A DNA stretch of 64,000 bases, taken from Aminobacter anthyllidis (GTDB taxonomy: Bacteria > Pseudomonadota > Alphaproteobacteria > Rhizobiales > Rhizobiaceae). The notes below the pieces were generated by a model, which saw only the letters and a list, made by a program, of their open reading frames with translations, made no database searches and was not told the DNA's origin. Location of the stretch: contig NZ_JAFLWW010000004.1 of the NCBI RefSeq assembly GCF_018555685.1, positions 496,001 through 560,000 of the forward strand, written 5' to 3'. The translations under genes and the position numbers were made by a program. Positions 25,368 to 34,023 of the stretch are shown here, piece by piece (within the stretch, counting starts at the first letter, position 1; every line of letters starts with the position of its first letter).

Positions 25368-26240
25368 TCACCGCGATGCCCGGCCCACGAGCATGTTGGC
25401 CCTTGCGATATCGGCCGCACCGACCAGCTCGTTGTCAAATCGTCGCTTATCGGGGTCGGGATTTGAAGCGGCGGCAACTATTTCCCGCGCCCATACGAGC
25501 TCTTTTTCAGTAGGCAAGAAAGCACGGTGGATGCCGGCGATGTGCCGCGCCGAGATCGCAGTCTTGCCAGTGAAACCCATTCTTGCACTAAACGCTGCAT
25601 CGGCTTCGCCTCCTTCCAGATCGTCGCGCATGTAGGCCGCATCGAGTATGTCGATGTTGGCGAGCCGGCCGGCGAGCACCATCCTGCTGCGGATGTAGAG
25701 CGTCTCATGATCTATCCCTACGATCCCTGTGCGGCGATAACCGAAGTCGAGCGCCATGTCATTTGCGCCGAACATGATTGCGCCCATTCGCGGACTGGCG
25801 TTAGCGATCGCCTTGACGTTAGCAAGCGCCTCGACCCTTTCGATGACAGCACCGATCTCGGTTGAACCGGATTGAATACCTAGCTGCTCCTCGCACTGCG
25901 TCACGGCGTGGTCGAGTATGACAATGTCGCGCGCCGACTTGACCTTCGCGCAATAGACCAAATGCGGCCGGCCGCCGAGAATGCAGGCAAGCTCTTCCCT
26001 TGTCTGCGGATTATCGATGGGCCGGAAGCGCACCCAGGCTTCCTTGTTCGACCAATCGAGTTCATCCAGCGCACGGCGTGTGTTCTCCAATGCCTGCGGC
26101 CGCATTTCGGGCGGGAAACCCGCCTCGAGTTCGAGATGCACGATGTCGGCGTCCGAAGCGCTGGCGGCGACGAGAGCGTGCCATTCTCCGCCCTTGACCA
26201 CCAACTTCGACCGCCTCAGGCTTCTCTTGCGGACCGCCAT
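25368..26240 (-). CDS. HpcH/HpaI aldolase / citrate lyase beta (CitE-like) family protein
   Basis: A 290-residue TIM-barrel lyase of the CitE/malyl-CoA lyase group. RRSKLVVKGGEWHALVAASASDADIVHLELEAG matches the N-terminal R-S-x-L and D-x-V-x-x-x-L-E-D-x-V region, but reads HLELEAG where the family usually has LEDAV. VRFRPIDNPQT, VYCAKVKSARDI (catalytic lysine region), AVIERVEAL (metal Glu) and AIMFGANDMALDFG (metal Asp) follow. GGGAGGAAG precedes the ATG. It is divergent to the luciferase-like monooxygenase over a perfect operator. A C-C cleavage of a beta-hydroxyacid or its CoA ester is expected. Confidence 0.82.
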   Translation of the reverse strand: MAVRKRSLRRSKLVVKGGEWHALVAASASDADIVHLELEAGFPPEMRPQALENTRRALDELDWSNKEAWVRFRPIDNPQTREELACILGGRPHLVYCAKVKSARDIVILDHAVTQCEEQLGIQSGSTEIGAVIERVEALANVKAIANASPRMGAIMFGANDMALDFGYRRTGIVGIDHETLYIRSRMVLAGRLANIDILDAAYMRDDLEGGEADAAFSARMGFTGKTAISARHIAGIHRAFLPTEKELVWAREIVAAASNPDPDKRRFDNELVGAADIARANMLVGRASR

Positions 26241-26314
26241 GACTTCCTCCCGAAACCGCGTTCGCCGCTCCGCCAAAGACCGAGCTAAGGTCAATAAATG
26301 ACGCAGTGCTGGGC

Positions 26315-26337
26315 GCAAGTCAATAAGATTGACTTGC
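26315..26337. promoter_or_regulatory. Cluster operator site C (best copy)
   Basis: GC-AAGTCAA-TAAGA-TTGACTT-GC, a perfect 9-5-9 palindrome between the divergent CitE-like and luciferase-like genes, 75 and 50 bases from their starts. The strongest of four copies. Confidence 0.8.
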
Positions 26338-26386
26338 GTCCAGCACTCTGCCAATCGTCATGTTGCTCTGACGTTGGAGAAACCCC

Positions 26387-27391
26387 ATGACCAAGCTTTC
26401 GATACTAGACATCGTGCCGGTGCCAGAAGGAGCGACGCCCGGCGAGGCGCTCCGCAATTCGCTGACGCTCGCACAGGCGGCGGAACGTTTGGGCTACGAG
26501 CGATACTGGATCGCCGAGCACCACAACATGATTGGGGCGGCTGGCGCGGCGACAGGTACGGTCATCGGATTCATCGCCGCGCATACGAGCACGATCCGTG
26601 TCGGTGCAGGCGGCATTATGCTTCCCAACCATGCACCGCTGATGGTCGCCGAACAATTCGGAACGCTGGAGTGCCTTTATCCAGGCCGCATCGATCTGGG
26701 CCTTGGGCGTGCGCCGGGAACGGATCAGTTCACCGCGCGCGCCCTGCGGCGAGATGGGGCAAGAGCGCAGGAATTTCCGCAGGAAGTGATGGAACTCCGT
26801 CGCTATTTCGGCGAGGTGATCCCCGAGCAGGTTGTGCAAGCGGTGCCCGGAGGTGGTCTCGACCTGCCGATGTGGGTGCTCGGATCGAGCGAATCGGGCG
26901 CGGCTGCCGCCGCCTCGCTGGGCCTCCCATTCGCCTTCGCGTCGCATTTCGCGCCTTCGGCGCTTCTGGAAGCTATCGCTGCTTACCGTGCCAACTTCGT
27001 TGCCTCACCCCAACTCGACGGTCCTTATGTGATGCTCGGTGTCAACGTGGTGGTGGCAGAGTCGCAGCGAGAGGCCGAACGCCTGTTCACGACGATCCAG
27101 CGGCGCTTTGTTAACGTTGTCCGCGGCGATCCGCGCAAGCTGCCACCGCCAGTGGACGACCTAGCCGATTACTCGACGGCCAAAGAGCAGGCGCAAGTCG
27201 CATCGATGCTCCGCTATTCGTTCGTCGGCACTCCCGATGTCGTGAGGCAGGGGCTCGATGGCTTCATCGATATGACGAAAGCCGACGAGCTCATCGTGTC
27301 AGCGACGCTGTTCGACCCGGCCGCGCGGCAACGGTCTTACGAACTTCTGGCGGAAATCTGGTCGGAGAAGCGCGTCACTGCAACTATCTGA
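26387..27391 (+). CDS. LLM-class flavin-dependent monooxygenase (luciferase-like)
   Basis: A 334-residue TIM-barrel enzyme using FMNH2 and oxygen. [32 protein letters not shown] (active-site H-H), [36 protein letters not shown] and [17 protein letters not shown] (split in residues about 165-180) are the YhbW/LuxA-like family blocks. It needs a separate flavin reductase, which is not encoded nearby. In this pathway it could be a Baeyer-Villiger-type or ring-opening monooxygenase. It ends 19 bases from the convergent ferredoxin reductase gene. Confidence 0.88.
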   Translation: MTKLSILDIVPVPEGATPGEALRNSLTLAQAAERLGYERYWIAEHHNMIGAAGAATGTVIGFIAAHTSTIRVGAGGIMLPNHAPLMVAEQFGTLECLYPGRIDLGLGRAPGTDQFTARALRRDGARAQEFPQEVMELRRYFGEVIPEQVVQAVPGGGLDLPMWVLGSSESGAAAAASLGLPFAFASHFAPSALLEAIAAYRANFVASPQLDGPYVMLGVNVVVAESQREAERLFTTIQRRFVNVVRGDPRKLPPPVDDLADYSTAKEQAQVASMLRYSFVGTPDVVRQGLDGFIDMTKADELIVSATLFDPAARQRSYELLAEIWSEKRVTATI

Positions 27392-27410
27392 CCCGCAAGG
27401 CCCTGCTGTC

Positions 27411-28625
27411 TCAGGCGGCGGGCGCCGGGGCAAGTAGCTGCGGCAGCATTGCCGCAGAAATGACCTGTCTGGAACGAAGGATTTTCCTCGCCAGCATATG
27501 GTCTTTCGGCCGGTTGACGGATTCCACGCCGACAAGGACGTCATCGCGGAAATGGAAGGCCGACAAGGCCCCCGCTTGGTGGTCACCGTCCACGACGATT
27601 TCCTGTGCCTGCCCGGTGGTGTTGCCTGCTATCTGGAGCTTCATGCCCGCCTGCTCACTCCAGAACCACGGGAGGCTGGCATAGGGCCGGGCTTCCCCGA
27701 CAATCGCCGCCGCCACGCAATTCGCCTGGTCGACGGCATTCTGGACGGATTCGAGACGAACCGTCTGACCGAAATGGATGTTCGGATAGGCCGCGCAGTC
27801 GCCGATGGCATAGATTTCCGGAACAGCAGTCCGCAGATAACCGTCCGTCAGGATCCCATTGGCAACATCTAGGCCGGCATCACGTGCAAGCTCCGTATTC
27901 GGATCCACGCCGATACATGCCAACACCAGCTTCGTTCGGACAGAACCACCGTTCCACTCGACGCCGGTCACCTGGCCACCGTGGTGCAGTACGCGGACGC
28001 CGCTGCTCGCAAGCTCGAAACGGACGCCGCGCGCCTCCAGTCGCTCCTGGAACAGGCGCGAGACCGCCGGTGAGGCGCTGCGGCTCATCAACCTTGGTGC
28101 CATTTCGATTACGCGCACTGATGCGCCCATGTCGGCGCTGACGGAGGCGACCTCGAGGCCGAGATAGCCTGCTCCGATGATTACAATGTCGCCAGTGGCG
28201 AGTAGCCGGTCGCGCAGCTCCTGCGCGTTGGCGAGCGTCCGGAGCGACACCAGGCCGTGCACGCCTTCTAGACCGGGAAGGCGCCGGTTTCTCGCACCTG
28301 TCGCTAGAATCAGGCGGTCAAAGGATAGTGAACCAGCTCGGCTGAGCGTGACGGTCTTCGTACGTGGATCGATGGCAGCCGCGCGATCCTCTATTATCTC
28401 GACGCCGCTGTCACGGTAGAAGTCCGCAGTCGCAAACGCCAGGTCGTCGTCCGTCGCCTCACCCTTCAAATAGGCCTTTGATAGCGGCGGACGCTGATAA
28501 GGGAGGAACGGCTCATCGGCGAGCAAGCTGATCCTGCCGTCGAACCCCTGCGACCTGAGAGCCTGCTGCAGCTGGAAGCCAGCCTGCCCGCCGCCAACCA
28601 CAACAATTCCAGCCGAAGTCGACAT
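27411..28625 (-). CDS. FAD-dependent ferredoxin reductase (P450 redox partner)
   Basis: A 404-residue NAD(P)H:ferredoxin reductase of the putidaredoxin/rhodocoxin-reductase type. FAD is bound by IVVVGGGQAGFQLQQAL (residues about 7-23), NAD(P)H by VIIGAGYLGLEVASV, and the closing YAIGDCAAYP holds the flavin. The C-terminal reductase domain includes LPWFWSEQAGMKLQIAG. GGGAGGATTC precedes the ATG. It is third in a minus-strand operon, 43 bases behind the ferredoxin gene and after the P450, so it should carry electrons from NAD(P)H to the ferredoxin. Confidence 0.92.
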   Translation of the reverse strand: MSTSAGIVVVGGGQAGFQLQQALRSQGFDGRISLLADEPFLPYQRPPLSKAYLKGEATDDDLAFATADFYRDSGVEIIEDRAAAIDPRTKTVTLSRAGSLSFDRLILATGARNRRLPGLEGVHGLVSLRTLANAQELRDRLLATGDIVIIGAGYLGLEVASVSADMGASVRVIEMAPRLMSRSASPAVSRLFQERLEARGVRFELASSGVRVLHHGGQVTGVEWNGGSVRTKLVLACIGVDPNTELARDAGLDVANGILTDGYLRTAVPEIYAIGDCAAYPNIHFGQTVRLESVQNAVDQANCVAAAIVGEARPYASLPWFWSEQAGMKLQIAGNTTGQAQEIVVDGDHQAGALSAFHFRDDVLVGVESVNRPKDHMLARKILRSRQVISAAMLPQLLAPAPAA

Positions 28626-28668
28626 GAATCCTCCCGTTTGTTTTCGTGCGCGAGTTCCGTGCCGAAAA

Positions 28669-28863
28669 TCAGTCGTCGAACACAATAGCGCGCGCCGGGC
28701 AGAGCCGGATCGCCGAACGCACGCCCGCCGCCATGGACTCCGGTGGCGCCTGGTTCAGCAGGACAACCATTCCGTCGTCTTCGTTCTGCGCGAAGACGGC
28801 CGGCGCGGCGTTGACGCATTGGCCCGCCCCGATGCACTTCTCAACATCAACCTTGATACGCAT
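28669..28863 (-). CDS. 3Fe-4S-type ferredoxin (P450 electron carrier)
   Basis: A 64-residue soluble ferredoxin. Cysteines occur at 10, 16 and 55 in the pattern C-x5-C...C-P (CIGAGQC and LCPARAI), which lacks the fourth cluster cysteine and is the 3Fe-4S signature of ferredoxins dedicated to bacterial P450s. GGAGACGAAGG precedes the ATG. It lies between the P450 (32-base gap) and the ferredoxin reductase, so the three form a complete class I electron chain. Confidence 0.93.
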   Translation of the reverse strand: MRIKVDVEKCIGAGQCVNAAPAVFAQNEDDGMVVLLNQAPPESMAAGVRSAIRLCPARAIVFDD

Positions 28864-28895
28864 TCCCTTCGTCTCCTCTTGTGATGCCGGCTGGA

Positions 28896-30218
28896 CTACC
28901 ATTCGATCTGGAATTCGTGCGGGCCGTAGGCCAGACTGTGCGCAGCGAACTCGATCTCGTTGAGCGGCTTCACCAGCCGCAGGTTCGGGAAGCGCTTGGC
29001 CAATGTCGAAAAGACCACCTGCAGCTCTAACCGTGCGAGCGACTGCCCGAGGCACTGGTGGATGCCGTAGGAAAACGCCACGTGATGGGCGGCGTGGCGC
29101 TCGATGTCGAACTTGTCCGGCTCTGGGAACTCGGCCGGATCCCTGTTAGCGGCGTGCAGCAGCGCGAGCATTCCTTCGCCGGCCTTGATCAGCTTGCCGC
29201 CGACTTCGACATCCTCCCTGGCAACTCGCGACGAGTGGAACTGAAGGACGCTGGCATAGCGCAGGATCTCGTGCACTGCGTTCTCTACAGCCGCCTGATC
29301 GGACTTCAGCTTGGCAAACTGGTCCGGGTTCTCCAGCAGCGCCAAGGTTCCCATTGTGATCGTGCTGGCGGTGGTGTCAAACCCTGCCACCAGCAGCTGG
29401 TTGATCACCAAGATGGCGTCATCGCGGCTGAACTTGCCGGTAGCGATCTGGTCAACGACCAGGCGCGTGATGACCTCATCGCCGTCGCCGGGGGTGCGCT
29501 CGTTCTCGGCCAGCAGGCTATCGAGATAGTTCCAGAGCACCTCACCGGATCCATGGGACAAGGTGGCATCACCGCTCAAGTCGAAGCGGTCCTTTCCGGC
29601 TTGCAGAAACAACTCCTGGCCTTCCTTCGGGATGCCGACCAGTTGCGCCAGAACCCGGACCGGAACCTGCAACGCGAAATCGTCGACGAAGTTGGCGGGA
29701 GCGCCTTTGCGCTCCATCGCGTCGAACAAATCGTCCACGACGGTCTGCACGAACGGGCGCATCCGTGAGAACCGCTCAACTGTGAACATTCGGGCCATGG
29801 TGCGCCGGAACTTGGTGTGGTCGGGCGGATCCATGAAAGTGAAATTGGGGCGGCCGTTGACAAGCACGTCACGCCGCTGCTGGCTGACGAAAGGATAGCC
29901 CGGACGCGTTGTCACCGTGCTGAAGCGCGGATCGGCGAGCACCTCGCGCACGTCTTCGTAATGAGTGGCGATCCAGGTTTCAGACCCGTCCCATAGGCGG
30001 ACCTTGGTCGGGCCAGGCCGCTGGCGAAGATCTTTTAGCTGCTCCGGCGGATGAAGTGGATGCTCGCGCAGAATGGCGAAGTCCGGCGCTGTCGCAGCGG
30101 CGTGGAAGGGACAGCCAGATGCCATCGGCGCGGCTTCGGCGGACGTTCCTGGAAATTGTTTTGTGTCGGACATGAGGTGGCTTTCGACATGGTTCATGAG
30201 GATGGCCTGATGCTGCAT
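28896..30218 (-). CDS. Cytochrome P450 monooxygenase
   Basis: A soluble bacterial P450 of 440 residues from this start (425 if the internal ATG at 30173 is used; none of the candidate starts has a strong ribosome site). The haem-binding loop AFSYGIHQCLG has its cysteine ligand at 389. The I-helix oxygen motif AGFDTT is at 278-283, and the E-x-x-R pair is in HEILR at 317-320. VARED-x-VGG and PDKFDIERHAAHHVAF are also typical. It heads an operon with its ferredoxin and reductase, transcribed away from a TetR gene across a palindrome. It would hydroxylate or demethylate the pathway substrate. Confidence 0.95.
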   Translation of the reverse strand: MQHQAILMNHVESHLMSDTKQFPGTSAEAAPMASGCPFHAAATAPDFAILREHPLHPPEQLKDLRQRPGPTKVRLWDGSETWIATHYEDVREVLADPRFSTVTTRPGYPFVSQQRRDVLVNGRPNFTFMDPPDHTKFRRTMARMFTVERFSRMRPFVQTVVDDLFDAMERKGAPANFVDDFALQVPVRVLAQLVGIPKEGQELFLQAGKDRFDLSGDATLSHGSGEVLWNYLDSLLAENERTPGDGDEVITRLVVDQIATGKFSRDDAILVINQLLVAGFDTTASTITMGTLALLENPDQFAKLKSDQAAVENAVHEILRYASVLQFHSSRVAREDVEVGGKLIKAGEGMLALLHAANRDPAEFPEPDKFDIERHAAHHVAFSYGIHQCLGQSLARLELQVVFSTLAKRFPNLRLVKPLNEIEFAAHSLAYGPHEFQIEW

Positions 30219-30256
30219 CGGCTCGACAGCGATTGCGTGTCGCCTGTGCTGCAGAC

Positions 30257-30283
30257 AATTATGATACTACCATTACCATAATT
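30257..30283. promoter_or_regulatory. Probable TetR operator between P450 and TetR genes
   Basis: AATTATG-N13-CATAATT, a perfect 7-bp inverted repeat in an AT-rich pocket, lies between the divergent P450 operon and the TetR gene. It differs from the AAGTCAA motif of the surrounding cluster. Confidence 0.55.
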
Positions 30284-30381
30284 AATAGCAAGAGGGTTCT
30301 TGTGGTGTAGGAGACGGCGGGTGAAGTTGCCGCAAGGCGGTCGGTAAGCGAAGGCCGCGTTCAGAAGGATCAATAAGCGTT

Positions 30382-31032
30382 ATGGCTGTGCAAGCAGACG
30401 AAGAACGACCGCGCGACGACACGCCGGATGCTGTCGTGCAGCGACGGCCTGGCCGACCGCGCTCCGGCAGGTCGCAGAAAGCCATCATGGCCGCTGTGAT
30501 ACGCCTGTTGCGGACGCACGGGCTGGCGGGCCTAACCGTCGATGCCGTCGTCGCCGAAGCGCGCGTCAGCAAGGGCACGGTCTATCGCTGGTGGGAGTCG
30601 AAGCACTCGGTCGCGATGGACGCGATCCTGCGTATTTTCAACGAGGAATTGCTGACACCGGACACAGGTTCAGCGATCAACGATTTTCGTTCGCTGATGA
30701 CCCAGTTCGCCGCGATCCTCCAGAATGGCGGTCTTGGTTACACATACATCTCTCTGCTCGTAGAGGCGCAGCAAAACAACCGCATCGAGGAATTCCACAG
30801 CCGCTTCTTCGCCGAGCGCCGCGAAGTTCTCCACAAAATCATTCGCAAGGGGATCGCACGCGGCGATCTTGCCGCTCACACTGATGCGGACCTGATCGTT
30901 GACGTTCTGTTCGGCCCGCTCATTTTCCGGCTTCTCACCGGACTTCATGCGGTGGACGATGTCATGATTGAGGGCATCCTGGCGACGGTTTCACATGGCA
31001 TCTTGGTTCAGGCTCCAGCGTCAGAATCGTAA
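30382..31032 (+). CDS. TetR-family regulator, likely of the P450 operon
   Basis: A 216-residue regulator. A basic N-terminus (RRPGRPRSGRSQKAIMAAVI) leads into the helix-turn-helix LTVDAVVAEARVSKGTVYRWWESKHSV (residues about 50-76). The C-terminal ligand and dimer domain has FAAILQNGGLGYTYISLLVEAQQN (split) and a FFAERREVLHKIIRKGIARGDL helix typical of the TetR_C11-like group. It is divergent to the P450 operon and its stop codon overlaps operator site D by two bases. It probably represses the P450 genes until substrate is present. Confidence 0.9.
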   Translation: MAVQADEERPRDDTPDAVVQRRPGRPRSGRSQKAIMAAVIRLLRTHGLAGLTVDAVVAEARVSKGTVYRWWESKHSVAMDAILRIFNEELLTPDTGSAINDFRSLMTQFAAILQNGGLGYTYISLLVEAQQNNRIEEFHSRFFAERREVLHKIIRKGIARGDLAAHTDADLIVDVLFGPLIFRLLTGLHAVDDVMIEGILATVSHGILVQAPASES

Positions 31033-31049
31033 GTCAATGCCATTGACAT
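31031..31049. promoter_or_regulatory. Cluster operator site D
   Basis: AAGTCAA-TGCCA-TTGACAT, one mismatch from perfect, 58 bases before the VOC-SDR-VOC-ABC operon. It resembles site B most closely, sharing CATTGACATA and a following GAAAGC. Confidence 0.65.
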
Positions 31050-31106
31050 AGAACGAAAGCTGCGCAATCGTATTGCCAACGCAACGCGTCCAGGGAGATT
31101 TTGCAG

Positions 31107-31511
31107 ATGAAGCTGAAACTCAACCACGTCGCCGTGATGGCCGACGATTCGCATGAACTCGCGCGCTTTTACCGCGAAGTCGTCGGCCTGGAGCCGATGC
31201 ACACGCCGGGCGCGAAGAGCATCGATCCGAACTCTTACAAATGGCTGCGCATCGACGACAAAGAGATTCACATCGTGCAGCGTGACGACTCGCTGGCGCC
31301 GCGTCTGGCCCTGGAGATCGATCCGCTCAAGGCGCACTTCGCCTTTGAGGTCGACAGCGTGGAATCGATCAAGGAGATAACGGAGCGACTCACCAAGGCC
31401 GGCGTAAAATGGATGGACTGGTCGCCGCACGGCATCCCCGGCAAGCACCAGGTGTTCATGGTCGACCCGGGCGGCAATCTTGTCGAGTTCCAGCTCGGGT
31501 CTTACGCGTGA
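31107..31511 (+). CDS. VOC-superfamily protein (glyoxalase/extradiol dioxygenase-like)
   Basis: A 134-residue two-module VOC protein. LNHVAVMADDSHELARFYREVVGLEPM gives the first His ligand (residue 6), HFAFEVDSVESI the second and VFMVDPGGNLVEFQ the Glu ligand, so a metal site is complete. GGGAG lies nine bases before the ATG. It is the first gene of an operon and its TGA overlaps the next start (ATGA-type). Isomerase, epimerase, lyase and ring-cleaving roles are all possible in this superfamily. Confidence 0.85.
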   Translation: MKLKLNHVAVMADDSHELARFYREVVGLEPMHTPGAKSIDPNSYKWLRIDDKEIHIVQRDDSLAPRLALEIDPLKAHFAFEVDSVESIKEITERLTKAGVKWMDWSPHGIPGKHQVFMVDPGGNLVEFQLGSYA

Positions 31512-32296
31512 TGGCCCGCCGGGTTGCATTCGTGACCGGCGGCGGGTCCGGAATCGGCCGCGCTGCCACGCTGATCTTCGCCCGCTCGGGCATGGATGTA
31601 GTTATAGCTGACATCGACGAGGTAAAGGCGCGCGGTGTCGCTGAAGAGGCGGCGCAGATCGGCGCTGGCGCATTGGCGCTGCGGGTCGACGTGTCAGACG
31701 AGGAGTCCGTACGCTCGGCAATGCAGCAGACGGAAGTCAGATTCGGCCGCCTCGACGTGCTCGTCAATTCAGCTGGCGTCGATTTCCATAAGGAACTCGC
31801 CGACATTCCGGTGGAGGACTGGCGGCGAGTGATGGACATCAATGTCACCGGCACGTTCCTCTGCATGAAGCACGCCAAGCGCTTGATGCTGCTGAATAAA
31901 TACGGCCGCATGATCTGCCTGGGCTCGTCGTCCGGCATCTACGGCATGGGCTGGCCGGCCTATTCCGCCGCCAAGGCCGCGATCAACGGTCTGGCGTTGT
32001 CAGCCGCCCGGGAACTCGCCCTGCAAGGCATCACTGTGAACGTCGTCGCCCCGGGACCGACCGAGACGCCGCTCTCGCTCGACCTGTGGGCCAACAATCC
32101 TGGACGCCGGCAGCGCCTGGAATCGAGTGTGCCGGTCGGACGCGTCGCTAAGCCTGAGGAGATCGGCGCTGCGATCGCATATCTGGCCTCCGAGGAGGCC
32201 GGCTTCGTAACGGGCTCTATTCTCGTGATCGACGGTGGACTGACGTCGCTGATGCGCCAGCAGACGCCTGCTCCTGCACCCGCACCCGCTTCGTGA
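31511..32296 (+). CDS. Short-chain dehydrogenase (FabG-like)
   Basis: A 261-residue NAD(P)-dependent dehydrogenase. FVTGGGSGIGRAATLIF (cofactor loop), DVVIADIDE (Asp favouring NAD+), VNSAGVDFH, LGSSSGIYG and YSAAKAAINGL (Tyr-x3-Lys) mark an active enzyme. It overlaps the preceding VOC stop by one base and is translationally coupled. The C-terminus carries an odd Pro-Ala run (TPAPAPAPAS), unlike ordinary FabG proteins. With the P450 upstream it likely oxidises the alcohol formed by hydroxylation. Confidence 0.9.
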   Translation: MARRVAFVTGGGSGIGRAATLIFARSGMDVVIADIDEVKARGVAEEAAQIGAGALALRVDVSDEESVRSAMQQTEVRFGRLDVLVNSAGVDFHKELADIPVEDWRRVMDINVTGTFLCMKHAKRLMLLNKYGRMICLGSSSGIYGMGWPAYSAAKAAINGLALSAARELALQGITVNVVAPGPTETPLSLDLWANNPGRRQRLESSVPVGRVAKPEEIGAAIAYLASEEAGFVTGSILVIDGGLTSLMRQQTPAPAPAPAS

Positions 32297-32338
32297 ATTC
32301 CACTCGCCTGTCCCCGACCGGCTCCTAAAGGACCTAAT

Positions 32339-32773
32339 ATGACTACCGAACAAACAACGACCGAACCCCGGCTCAAGCAGATCTTCAACCTCGGCGTGAA
32401 GGCGCCGGACGTCGCGGCAGAAAGCACCTTCTTCGCGGCTTTCAACCCCGACCGGACCTTCTACATGGACCGCTCTCGCTCGGCGAGCGGCCCCAAAAAA
32501 GTGCCGGCGGTCGAGTTTAATGGCGTGAAGTTCTTCTTCTTCTCATCGCTCGCCTACGATGCGGACCTGAGCGAGCCGCACCCAGGAGGCATCAGCCACG
32601 TCGCGTTCATGGTCGACGATCTGGACGAGTTGGTCGCACACCTGTCTCGCCAGGGCATCGAGCCGTTCAAAGGGCCTTACTCCGTCGACATCGGCGAGCT
32701 CGGCCGTCGCAAGGTGGTGTTCTACAGGTCGCCCAACGGCACGATCCTGGAGCCGCAGGAACTGTTGAAATAG
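32339..32773 (+). CDS. VOC-superfamily protein, copy B
   Basis: A 144-residue paralogue of the protein at 20299-20730, sharing FNLGVKAP, FFAAFNPDRTF, GVKFFFFSSLAYD, PHPGGISHVAFMVDDLDEL and GPYSVDIGELGRRKVVFYRSPNG. It differs by a small insertion after NPDRTF (residues about 35-45). Both copies sit in the same regulon, so they may act on successive intermediates or form a heteromer. The ATG lies in a short gap behind the SDR gene. No activity can be assigned. Confidence 0.82.
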   Translation: MTTEQTTTEPRLKQIFNLGVKAPDVAAESTFFAAFNPDRTFYMDRSRSASGPKKVPAVEFNGVKFFFFSSLAYDADLSEPHPGGISHVAFMVDDLDELVAHLSRQGIEPFKGPYSVDIGELGRRKVVFYRSPNGTILEPQELLK

Positions 32774-32895
32774 GTAAACCAGTGCCAGCCTAACAGGGCT
32801 GCTAGGTGAACCAAGTTGCCGAGCGAACGAGCCGTGGCCTGCCCCAAACCGACAGGGAGGCCCTCTCGCAAGTCGGAATGCCAGGGAGGAAACCG

Positions 32896-34023
32896 ATGGC
32901 AGAGCTTTCCAACGCGCAGCCCAGCGAAATCGTGCTGCGGCTCGCCGGTGTGCAGAAGTATTTCGGCAGCGTCGCTGCCGTCGAGAATGTCGAGCTTGCC
33001 GTCCAGAAGAACCAGCTGGTCACACTGCTGGGGCCGAGCGGCTGCGGCAAGACCACCACGCTACGTATGATCGCCGGCTTCGAATTTCCGACCGCCGGCC
33101 AAATTGTCATCGACGGCAAGGATGTCACCTACACGCCGCCGAACAAGCGCGAAATCGGGATCGTCTTCCAAAGCTACAGCCTGTTTCCGCATCTCAGGGT
33201 ATCCGACAACGTCGCCTATGGCCTCAAGCGCCGCGGCGTGCCCAAGGAGGAGCGCGTCCAGCGCGTGCGCGAAGCGCTGCAGCTCGTAGATCTCGGCCAG
33301 TTCGGGGATCGACTGCCAAATGAACTGTCAGGCGGCCAGCAGCAGCGTGTTGCGCTTGCCCGCGCCATCGTCATCCGCCCGAAGATTTTGCTGCTCGACG
33401 AGCCGCTTTCGGCGCTTGACGCAAAATTGCGCCAGCGCATGCGCTTGGAGATCCGGCACCTGCAGCGCCAGATCGGCATGACCACTGTCCTGGTCACACA
33501 TGATCAGGAAGAGGCCCTATCAATGTCGGACCACATCGTGGTGATGAACAAGGGCAATGTCGAGCAGGAAGGAACGCCTTCCAGCATCTATCGCCAGCCG
33601 AAGACGTCCTTCGTGGCAAGCTTTATCGGCGAGACTAACCTTTTCAAAGGAGAGATCGTGCACGCAGCGAACGTAGACGGTTTGCTCGTGTTCCGCGCAG
33701 ACTGCGGCTTCGAGGCGTGCATCCGCAAGGCCGACAATCTCGAGCCCGGTCGCCAGTTGCTGCTTAGCCTTCGTCCTGAAACGCTAACGATCTCGCCGAG
33801 CCAGGGCGAAGCCGAGGCGTCGCCGAACGCGTTGAGGGGCACTGTGGCCGGGATCAACTATCTTGGCGCCCGCACGGTGTTCGAGATCAAGACGCCGACC
33901 CGCGATCTTATGGTCTCCGTCCAGAACGACGCAGGCTCGGAAGCGCCTGTCGCCTTCGTCGAGGGCCAGACCATTCGGTTGTCGTGGACGCCCGATGCCT
34001 GCCAGATAGTCGAGATAAACTGA
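32896..34023 (+). CDS. ABC importer ATPase (PotA-like)
   Basis: A 375-residue ATP-binding subunit. Walker A is GPSGCGKT (46-53), the Q-loop FQSYSLFPHL, the signature LSGGQQQR, Walker B ILLLDEPLSALD and the switch VLVTHDQEEALSMSD. The C-terminal 120 residues form a TOBE regulatory domain (LLLSLRPETLTI). AGGGAGGAAACCG precedes the ATG. The gene overlaps the first permease by TGATG. It energises import of the ligand bound by the 22917-23993 protein. Confidence 0.93.
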   Translation: MAELSNAQPSEIVLRLAGVQKYFGSVAAVENVELAVQKNQLVTLLGPSGCGKTTTLRMIAGFEFPTAGQIVIDGKDVTYTPPNKREIGIVFQSYSLFPHLRVSDNVAYGLKRRGVPKEERVQRVREALQLVDLGQFGDRLPNELSGGQQQRVALARAIVIRPKILLLDEPLSALDAKLRQRMRLEIRHLQRQIGMTTVLVTHDQEEALSMSDHIVVMNKGNVEQEGTPSSIYRQPKTSFVASFIGETNLFKGEIVHAANVDGLLVFRADCGFEACIRKADNLEPGRQLLLSLRPETLTISPSQGEAEASPNALRGTVAGINYLGARTVFEIKTPTRDLMVSVQNDAGSEAPVAFVEGQTIRLSWTPDACQIVEIN

